Positions 21,941 to 29,900 of a stretch of DNA of 30,226 bases are shown here, in pieces. A program made the position numbers and the translations under genes. This stretch comes from a virus. The notes under the pieces are model-generated. The model had not been told where the DNA came from. It ran no database searches and saw only the letters and a list, made by a program, of their open reading frames with translations. The stretch is from the IMG/VR virus record IMGVR_UViG_3300028796_000002, positions 1 through 30,226 of that record; one strand, 5' to 3'. Position 1 is the stretch's first letter, and the number at the start of each line of letters is the position of its first letter.

Positions 21941-23404
21941 TTACGGTGGTGCGTTCTTGTAGAGGTGAGTCGGCTGAAGCAGTCCGGCGATCCCCCATTT
22001 GTGGGCGAGATAGCCCTCGATCATAGGTCGAGCGCCTTCAAGATTGTGCGTGACGAATATCACCTCATTGATATCGCCCCACGGCTGGCTTGGCGGGACG
22101 CCCGCGTAGCCTCCAAACATTGTCGGCGCCGGACTTGTCGCTGGCAGCGCCACTGTCGTTGACAGCAAGACGTTGCCATCGCGCGACATCGCCGTGACCG
22201 TGCTCGCAGCGATGCGCGCAAAGCCGATGCCTTGTATGCCGGGCCAGATAAATGCGCCCGCCGGGTTGAAGCCGCCCGCGTAGGTGCCAAAGCGGTTGGA
22301 CGTGGCTTCCAGAATCATCTCGTGGCTGTTCGCGCTGCGCAGCAAAGTCCGCCAGTCGCCCATCGCATTCGGCTTGCTGACCACGTAGAAGTCGAAGTCC
22401 GCCGGAGCGCCGGAAGGATTCATGACCTGCGTCTGCGCGAATTTTACTGCGCTGTTGGCGTAGGTTGGCCGGTTGGCGTCGGTGTTCTGCGTGATCGTCA
22501 TCGCGCCGACACCCTTGTTGATCCATTGACTGACCTTGCCGCCGACAGTGACCACCGAGGCCGCATCGGCGCCGTCGAACCATGCCAGCAGGTTGGTCCC
22601 GAGATCGGTAGGCTTAAACAGCGAGATCGGATTCCACTTGATGCGGAGATAGTTCTCCACCGTCTGCCGCTCGATGTCGGTGAGCTTCCTGTTGTAGACG
22701 ACAAGCTCGGCGATCTCGCAGTCGGCCTGTTGCGACACCGCAACGTCTGAACTGTTGGTGTAGCCGCTGATGTTCATCGTGCCGCCCCAGCCCTTGCTTG
22801 CTGGCGGCGTCGGATGCTGACCGAGCAGCACCCCGTTGGAGAACAGTCGCGAGGTGCTCGCTGCCGATCCGTCTGAGGAGTACAACCTCCACTGCGTCGT
22901 AGCGGTGATGCCGCCAACCGGGCCCGGCGTGTTGAACCAGCCTTCCTGATAAGAACTGTCGAACTCGTTGCCGTGCCATCCGATCAGGAAGTTCGCCGCC
23001 GTATCCAGTGCGGTGAGGATGCGGCCGCCGCGTAACTGCCAGCGCCGCCCCACCACAAACACCGTGTATTCCTTGTCGAGGCTGAGACCCGTCCACCTCC
23101 AGCGCCCCTGCCCTTGGGTGATCCGCATCACCGGCATGGTGGTGTTGAGCGCGTTGGTGCGAAGCGTAGGATTGGGCGGGTTGCCCATGACGACGGGCGT
23201 CGGCCCGTTGGTCCAATTCCTCAGATACGTGATGTCCCCGCCATTGGCGATGCCGGAGCTTTGCTGGGAAATATCAACCCAGATCAAACAACTCGATATG
23301 TCGGTGGGCTTCCACGGCGGCCACACCAAGGTCGAACCGGCATAGACCCGGCTGACCAGCTGCCGGTTGTAGAACAGCCGATCAGCGTAGTTGATCGCGG
23401 TCAT
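21941..23404 (-). CDS. Tandem LamG-like (concanavalin-like lectin) adhesin
   Basis: 487 residues. The N-terminal 30 residues (NYADRLFYNRQLVSRVYAGS, then TLVWPP) match a common phage adhesin linker. Two LamG-like domains follow. Domain 1 (about 33-260) starts 'WKPTDISSCLIWVD' and ends 'IAELVVYNRKLTDIERQTVE'. Domain 2 (about 264-487) starts 'FKPTDLGTNLLAWFDGADA' and ends 'INEVIFVTHNLEGARPMIEG' then 'YLAHKWG'. The shared 'KPTD..S.L..W.D' starts and 'E....YL..KW' ends show a tandem duplication. LamG-like domains bind glycans or other surface ligands. The ATG at 23404 overlaps the stop of the collagen-like gene (ATGA). A receptor-binding role on head or tail is likely. Confidence 0.75.
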   Translation of the reverse strand: MTAINYADRLFYNRQLVSRVYAGSTLVWPPWKPTDISSCLIWVDISQQSSGIANGGDITYLRNWTNGPTPVVMGNPPNPTLRTNALNTTMPVMRITQGQGRWRWTGLSLDKEYTVFVVGRRWQLRGGRILTALDTAANFLIGWHGNEFDSSYQEGWFNTPGPVGGITATTQWRLYSSDGSAASTSRLFSNGVLLGQHPTPPASKGWGGTMNISGYTNSSDVAVSQQADCEIAELVVYNRKLTDIERQTVENYLRIKWNPISLFKPTDLGTNLLAWFDGADAASVVTVGGKVSQWINKGVGAMTITQNTDANRPTYANSAVKFAQTQVMNPSGAPADFDFYVVSKPNAMGDWRTLLRSANSHEMILEATSNRFGTYAGGFNPAGAFIWPGIQGIGFARIAASTVTAMSRDGNVLLSTTVALPATSPAPTMFGGYAGVPPSQPWGDINEVIFVTHNLEGARPMIEGYLAHKWGIAGLLQPTHLYKNAPP

Positions 23405-24195
23405 CCGATGATCACGTAGAGAATTGTCGGATTAGGCGGGTTCAGCGCGTTGTAGGCGGCCTGTGTGATCTGCGTCCACGCCCCCGCCGGTCCCGGTGGC
23501 CCCACCGGTCCCTGTTGACCTACCGCGCGCAACAGAAACGTGACCTCTTGGTTGTTGGCGAAGTTCGCGCCCTGCTGCCCTAAGAACGCCACCGGCACTT
23601 CAAACCAGTCGCCATTATTCGTCGCCGGTCCCAATAGCTTCCATTGTTGATAGTGCGACGAAAATCCACGCTCCTGCACGATGAACTGATCGTCAAACGT
23701 CGCCATGGTGAACAGCGCGGTAGGATCGAGCCCGTCCTGCGTCAGCCGGTCGATGTACCACTTGGTCGCCAGCGTCGGGTTGGCGTTGTTGATGCGGACC
23801 CGCCCGGCGCCGGGATCGGAAGACGCATTATTGGAGTCGAAGCGATACAGAAACATCGACGCCGAGGCGCCCATAGGACCGGGCGGGCCGGGCGGACCCG
23901 GCACGCCACTGGCAGTCAGTTCGCCATCCTGAACACTAAGCCCGTCGCCGATGCTGATGCGCTGCGCCGGTCCGCGCGCGGGATCGTAGCGACCCATCAG
24001 CGTTCCTGAATCCATCTCCACAACGATGTCGTCGTTGAAGTTGGAGAAGATCGCCTGTTGCAGCGGCAGACCGAGATCGTTGGTGCCGAGCCGGTTGACC
24101 ATCCACGCAATCGGATCGGCGGCCTCATCGGGCAGCCCCTGATCGGCGCCGGGCTGCACGACATAGCCGCGCATCTTCACCGAACCCTGCGTCAT
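23401..24195 (-). CDS. Collagen-like tail/virion fibre protein
   Basis: 264 residues from the ATG at 24195, which overlaps the stop of the previous gene as ATGA. A longer frame begins only with TTG (24255) or a less well placed ATG (24210). Two collagen-like stretches are visible: GVPGPPGPPGPMG (about residues 97-109) and GPVGPPGPAG (about 229-238). Between them lies a beta-rich domain with Asn/Phe/Trp patches. The segment 'ISIGDGLSVQDGEL' before the first stretch is a typical fibre-shaft motif. Near the N-terminus 'GADQGLPDEAA' echoes the PDQGLPG repeat of the protein at 14109-14840. The LamG adhesin follows immediately, so the two probably work together in a fibre. Confidence 0.7.
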   Translation of the reverse strand: MTQGSVKMRGYVVQPGADQGLPDEAADPIAWMVNRLGTNDLGLPLQQAIFSNFNDDIVVEMDSGTLMGRYDPARGPAQRISIGDGLSVQDGELTASGVPGPPGPPGPMGASASMFLYRFDSNNASSDPGAGRVRINNANPTLATKWYIDRLTQDGLDPTALFTMATFDDQFIVQERGFSSHYQQWKLLGPATNNGDWFEVPVAFLGQQGANFANNQEVTFLLRAVGQQGPVGPPGPAGAWTQITQAAYNALNPPNPTILYVIIG

Positions 24196-26912
24196 GCCGC
24201 ACGCCACCATGCCGGAGGCGGCAGCGTCGGCTGCCGTGTCCCGTAGCCGTGCCAACCCGTAGTGCCGGGATAGCCGCCCGGAAATGGCGACGGCTCGGGA
24301 TAGGGTGGCCAGAAGGCGTCGGCCGTGCCCTCGATCTGATGCGACGCAGCCACCAGCACGCCGACGCCGCCGACAATGTCATTGCCGTTGAGGTTGGCGG
24401 CCAAGGTCTCCAGATCGCCGGAGCCATAGGCCGTCATGGCGCCGAAGCCGACCACCTTGGCGGGCTTGGCAGTTACGATGCCGATGCCAACCACGTTGAT
24501 GCGGTAGAGGCCGACACCCACCACCTTGGCAGGCGCCGCCGCCAGCGCGGCCGTGATCTGGGAGCCCGAGACGCCCTCGCCCTCGGCGAGGTGGTTGTCC
24601 TGCCTGAGCAGCCCCGAACCCGAGGAGGCGGACCGGCCCGAGGCGGAAACCTCCCCTGCGTCGGCCACCAGCGCGCCTGCGCCCATCGTGGTCAGGTTGG
24701 CGGTGCCGAACAGGGTGGCCAGTCCGGAGGCCAGAGCACCCGAACCCTTGACCTCGGACCGTCCGAAACTGGCGAGGCTCGCTTTTCCGACGGCCAGCGC
24801 CGCCGTTCCACGTGAAACAACCAGCCCCGATGCGGCGACCTGCGACAGGCCAGCCGACAGCGTGCCGGTGCCCGACCAGCGCGCCGCACCAACGCCCGCC
24901 AGCGTGGCGGTGCTGGAAAGCACGCCCGTACCCGAGGCCACGTTCTGGCCCGAGCCGGTGACGATTGACCTTGCCGGGGCGAGGGCGCCCGAGCCCGCCA
25001 CGAATGCGGCGCCGGTGCTCGCCAGCCCGGCGAGACCGGAGGCCAGCGCGCCAGAGCCCTGCGACCGCGACAGACCGACCGAGACGACCCGCGAAGACTG
25101 CGCCTGCGGATCGCCGGTGCCAGCAATGACGACGACGCCCTCGGCGCCGACCACATTGGCCCGCGCGGCCAAGAACACGCCGGTGCCCCATGACAGCCCG
25201 GCGCCCCAGCTATCGAGGACGGCAGCCGGGGCGGAAAGCGTACCGGTGCCCGTCCATCTGGCTGATCCCTGCGAATTTAGCCCGGCTCCCTGCGCATAAA
25301 GGGCCCCCGTGACGACCCAGCGCGCGACGCCGGTGGCCGTGAGGCTGGCGGCCTGTGCCGAGACCGTCCCGGTGCCTTGCTGCGCTGTAGAGCCCGCGCC
25401 CGTGATCGTCGAGGCTGCCGGGGCCAGCACGCCGGTGCCGGAGGGGGCGGCGAGGATGACGCCCGCACCCGACAGGGTGGCAAACGAGATTAAGGCACCG
25501 GTGCCGCTGGCTGCCACAATCCCGTTGGCAGTGATGACGGCGGCCTGCGAAGTCAGTGAGGCGAAGGAACTCACCGACCTCGACAGGCCGACGCCAGCCA
25601 GAGCGGCCGCCGGGGTGACCAGCGCGCCCGTGCCTTGCGATCTAACCAAGCCGACCGAGGCGAGGCCAGCGGACTGCGCCGGGATCGAGCCGGTGCCTTG
25701 AATGACGACAACGCCCTCGAAGGCGCTGACATAGGCGACCGAGGCCAGCAGCGGCGCGGACACCACACGCGAGGAGGAGGTGCCCGCGCCAGCCACCGAC
25801 GCCGCGTTGGAGGACACGACGCCGGTGGCGGCCCAGCGCGTGAGGCCAGAGGCCACCAGCGAGGCAGCATTAGGGGACAATGCGCCGGTGACGATCCAGC
25901 TGGCCACGCCGGAGGCAGTCAACGTCGAGGTGGTCACCAAGGTGCCGGAGCCGTAGTGCCTGACCACCCCCACGCCTGACAGTGACGTGCCAGTCGCGAG
26001 AACGACGCCCGAGCCGGTCGAAAGCGTTACGCCCGGCGCCCCTATGGTGCTGGACGACGCCGCCAGCGGACCAGAGCCATGAGACAGCCCGGCGCCAGCG
26101 CCCGCCAGCGAAGCGGTAGAAGTCAGCGTGCCGACGCCGGTGACGCCGATGAAGGTGGCGCCGGTGCCCGCGAGGGCTGAGTCTGCGCCCGCCAGCGTAG
26201 CCGTGCCAGTCGAGCGCGAGATGCCGGGCGCAGTCAGAGCCGAGACCGCAGCCGTCAGCGTGGCGCTGCCGACCGAACTCGTTAGGCCGTCGCCGAGCTT
26301 GAGGAAGTTGCTCTGCGCATTCAGTGCGCCCGAGGTCGAGCGCGACGCCGAGACACCCGAAGCCACGGCAACGGCACTCGATCCCGCGAGCACGCCGGTG
26401 GCGGCAGCCAGCGAGGCGCCGGTGCCGATAAGCGTGACCACAGACGACGCCAGCACCGAGGTGCCGGTCGAGCGGACATTGCCATTCGCGACCAGCGCCG
26501 TGCCGGTGGTCGCCAGCGCGCCAGTGCCGGACACCGGCGGCGACAGACCCGTACCCGTGGCAACGATGCTCGCGAACTGCGACGGCAGCACACCAGAGCC
26601 GGTTGCCGAGGCGCCTTCGCCAGCGCCCGAGATCAGCGCGTCGGTGGTGGCAACCGCGCCACTGCCGTGCGACAGCCCGGCGCCCGCGCCCAGCAAGAAG
26701 CTCTGGCCCGAATTCAAGGTGACCGGCGCCACTACCGCTGTGACGACGCCAGCACCCGACATCGTCGCGGTCGCCGAGGACAGCGTGCCGACGGCATTGG
26801 ACTTGGCAATGCCGGAGCCTACGATCTTACATGCGACCACACCCGCAGGCGCAACTATCTCGTTGTGAACTCCACGGAGTTCAAACCACGAGACAGCTAC
26901 CCGGACGGTCAT
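24192..26912 (-). CDS. Giant repeat-built fibre/adhesin (about 21-residue Gly/Ala/Ser/Thr repeats)
   Basis: 906 residues. Residues about 30-870 are a tandem array of about 35-40 degenerate units of mostly 21-22 residues with consensus (S/V)GTGAL-x-A-x-A-A-x-L-x-G-x-G plus five to six variable residues (for example 'GTGTVSAQAASLTATGVARW'). The regular Gly and small-residue spacing, with little charge, suggests a beta-solenoid or a shaft of stacked short beta turns; this is inference. The C-terminal 40 residues are Pro/Gly/Tyr/Trp-rich ('WPPYPEPSPFPGGYPGTTGW'). The same repeat type links domains of the upstream protein. There is a strong GAGGAG before the ATG at 26912. No catalytic motif is seen. 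Confidence 0.75.
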   Translation of the reverse strand: MTVRVAVSWFELRGVHNEIVAPAGVVACKIVGSGIAKSNAVGTLSSATATMSGAGVVTAVVAPVTLNSGQSFLLGAGAGLSHGSGAVATTDALISGAGEGASATGSGVLPSQFASIVATGTGLSPPVSGTGALATTGTALVANGNVRSTGTSVLASSVVTLIGTGASLAAATGVLAGSSAVAVASGVSASRSTSGALNAQSNFLKLGDGLTSSVGSATLTAAVSALTAPGISRSTGTATLAGADSALAGTGATFIGVTGVGTLTSTASLAGAGAGLSHGSGPLAASSSTIGAPGVTLSTGSGVVLATGTSLSGVGVVRHYGSGTLVTTSTLTASGVASWIVTGALSPNAASLVASGLTRWAATGVVSSNAASVAGAGTSSSRVVSAPLLASVAYVSAFEGVVVIQGTGSIPAQSAGLASVGLVRSQGTGALVTPAAALAGVGLSRSVSSFASLTSQAAVITANGIVAASGTGALISFATLSGAGVILAAPSGTGVLAPAASTITGAGSTAQQGTGTVSAQAASLTATGVARWVVTGALYAQGAGLNSQGSARWTGTGTLSAPAAVLDSWGAGLSWGTGVFLAARANVVGAEGVVVIAGTGDPQAQSSRVVSVGLSRSQGSGALASGLAGLASTGAAFVAGSGALAPARSIVTGSGQNVASGTGVLSSTATLAGVGAARWSGTGTLSAGLSQVAASGLVVSRGTAALAVGKASLASFGRSEVKGSGALASGLATLFGTANLTTMGAGALVADAGEVSASGRSASSGSGLLRQDNHLAEGEGVSGSQITAALAAAPAKVVGVGLYRINVVGIGIVTAKPAKVVGFGAMTAYGSGDLETLAANLNGNDIVGGVGVLVAASHQIEGTADAFWPPYPEPSPFPGGYPGTTGWHGYGTRQPTLPPPAWWRAA
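24303..26825 (-). repeat. About 63-66-bp tandem repeats encoding the fibre shaft
   Basis: This covers the repeat array of the 906-residue protein, counted by eye at roughly 35-40 units. Units share the coding pattern for GTGAL/GSGVL followed by an Ala/Ser-rich strand and a Gly turn. DNA identity between units is partial, so slippage is old or constrained at the protein level. Confidence 0.75.
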
Positions 26913-26921
26913 TCAATCTCC

Positions 26922-29900
26922 TCACGCCGCCATGGACGGCAACAATGCACCATCGCCGCCCGATGCCGTACTGCCTGCGGAAACCATCACCGCAATACCC
27001 GATGACAGAACGCCGGTGCCGGTGCGCGGCACGTAGCCGACATCACCGAGGCCTGACAGCTGGCTGTAATTGGCAAACTGCAGATAACCAACGGCATCAG
27101 AACCGGGAGTGGCGATCCAAGACGTGGTGTATCTTAGTATATTGCCGCCCGCATACACGTTGGCCGGATCGCTCTTGAGTTGGAAGTAGTCGTTGTCCAA
27201 CTCCGGGCCAACACGATCAACAACGAACGAATAGCTGTTGCCAACAGTGAGCTTGATTGGCGGGTTAAACGTAAAATCAAGCGCGGTGTATGCCGATACA
27301 GCAGTGGTGACGTTAGACGCCTGACCAACTGTCGTCGCTGGCACAGTTGTTTCATTGTAGATTTGTGCGAAGAGCCCGTCCGGCGGAAGGCCAATCGCAC
27401 GTATGAGTAATCTGATTGACGTTAGATCGGCCCTGTCGGCAACAAAGCTCTGACCTATTTTCTTGCCAAAGTTTATCGAGCTTGTCGCACTCGCATTGCC
27501 TAGCTGGGTGTTGGCAAAGTTAAGCGCGCCGGTCGCAACATACTGCGCGACACCGCTTGAAACCATCGTCGCCGGTGCTGGCGCCATCACGCCGGTGGCG
27601 ATGAACCGCACATTGCCAAACGAGACCAGCGCCGTGGTGCCGGTGGTTAGTGTACCGGTGCCGCTGACTGGCGGTGATGAAACATCACCAACACCCGCGA
27701 GGCGGCTGCTGTTGTTGGGAAACGCCAGTATGCCTGTTGCATCATTGGCGGGGACGGTCGTCCACGCGCCCGACACCAGACGTAGTAGCGTGCCACCGGC
27801 ATAAACGTCGTTGTCGCAACGTAGTCGGTAGAAATTGTTTGCATCTATCGCGCCGGTTCTGGCGACGGAAAACGAGTAGCTGTTACCGGCGACAAGGTTG
27901 ATCGGCGGGTTGAACGTGAACGTGTAGCTCTTGACGGTGGTGGTGCGGACAGCAATCGTATCCGACGGCTGATCGCGCGCGGTCGCTGGCGTTGTCTCGT
28001 TGTAGACTTGAAGATAGACGCCGTCAGCCGGAGACCCGCTCACCGCCATCGTCAAGTTGATCGTGGAGAGTTGGCCAGTGATTGCGATAAAGCTCTGGCC
28101 CAACTGCGACGCGGCCACGTCATAGCCAAAGCCATTGTTGGTGTTGGTGGCCACGCCCATAGACTGGCGGGCCACCGACACATCGAGCGCACCCGTACCG
28201 GACCACCCTGTTAGTCCGAGGCCGGTCAGTGCCGGTCCGCCTTGGTCAATCTTAACTGCTGCGGCCTGCGTCGGAATGTAAGCGGTTAGGCTACCGAATT
28301 CGACCTGCGCGCCCCAGAACAGAAGAGACCTGTTGCTGCCCTGATAGTTCGTATAATTCGGCCCGACAGGCGCGACGTTGTCGTCGAGCAGCATCGGATA
28401 CATGGTGGCCTGCTCGGTGAGCGGTGCCGTGAGCGAGCAGCGATACCAACCGTTGCCAACATCCACGATGCTGGTTGCGGTGACGAGCGAGCCTGTTAGT
28501 CCGACGACGCCGGTCGCGATATTGAAGTTGGCATATACGTTGGTGCCAACCTGAATTTGAAACCACGACAACGTCTCAGCTTTGGCATAGATCGAGCACG
28601 TATGATCTGCACCAGCTGTCGAGCCAAGGGTCTGACCAAGCCAGTGCTGATTATATGTCGTACCGTCACTGATCCGCTCGGCCGTCATCGTTGAATTGGG
28701 CGCCATCGCCGCGTCGGCTGTCACCGTCACGGCGACGACGCCCCAAGGCGTCAGATTCATTTCCTCTGATCGCTTGACGATATTGTATCGCGCCTGAAGG
28801 ATCGTTAGCGCGCCAGTGCCGGTCGATGACGAGATCGCAAAGTTGGACGTGACGAACGAATTGACAGGCGTGAGCGTCGCGGTGCCGGAGACCACCGGTG
28901 GCTGCGTGCCGAGCAGCGTCGATGACGCGGCCTGCAGCGGTGGCACCACTATCCCGTCCATCTGCCAGACGGTGAGGACAAGATTTGCAGCGCTATCGGT
29001 TTCCCAGACTTCGCCGCCGCCCTGCCGATCATACGAATACATCGGGGTATAAACCCGGCCGTATGTCATGGCGGTGGCGTAGAGGTTCTCGTCGTCCAGC
29101 GCGCCGATGCGATCTATCGCGACGTGATACAGCTGACCTTTGCTGACCGTGACTGGCGATGCAAACGTAAATTCAACCGGCCCCGTCGTGTTCAGAGGGA
29201 CCGCGTCCACCGAAACGGTGGTTGTGCCGAGTAACGTAACCGGCAGGTAATTCTCATTGGCGGTGGAAATCCGGCACCGCAGGCCATCGGTTGGCACGCC
29301 GTACTTACAGAGCTTTGCAGTTATCTTGGTGACCGAGGTGCCGACGGAGACAAAGGCTTGCCCCTCTTTCTCAGCGCCGTAATTGATAGCGCCGAAAATG
29401 AGGTCCCCGCCATCGCCACCTTCAATGACGATTGAAGCCGGTACGCCGCCCGATGGGCTGGTCGATCCCGAGATGCCGCTTGAAGTGGTCGTGGCGCGCG
29501 CTGACGCCAATGCGCCGGTGCCATCGACCGGCAGCACCTCCAGCGTCTCACCCATCCATGACAGGAAGCCTGCCGGTGTGGTCTGGGTGAACTCGTCCTT
29601 CTCGGTGCGGATCGTTCCGGCAGAACCGACAACGCCACTTTGAAAGTAAAGCGCATGGTCGGTGGTGGGAGCCACCGAAAAATCTATGCCATTCGCTCCC
29701 GTCGCTGGATCCGCCGCTGCATTGCCATTCCAAAAAAGATTATTGATCCGAGCCCAGAATCGCTTGGTGCCGCTATCCCATGCGAGCGACATCACGTCGC
29801 CAATGTTGGGAACACTTTGGAGATTGGCTATAGTAGAGCTGTTGAGAAGCACAAGGCCTTGGTCGCTGATGTATATTGTCTCAGTGTTCCACGTCAGCAA

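Noticed and set aside
24195-24255. Longer N-terminus for the collagen-like protein from TTG at 24255
   Set aside because: TTG without a ribosome-binding site, while ATG at 24195 forms an ATGA overlap with the previous stop.
24526-25299. Plus-strand and other-frame open frames across the repeat gene, including 26128-26868
   Set aside because: The 63-bp repeat periodicity keeps several frames free of stops; the minus-strand frame has the good ribosome-binding site and the operon context.
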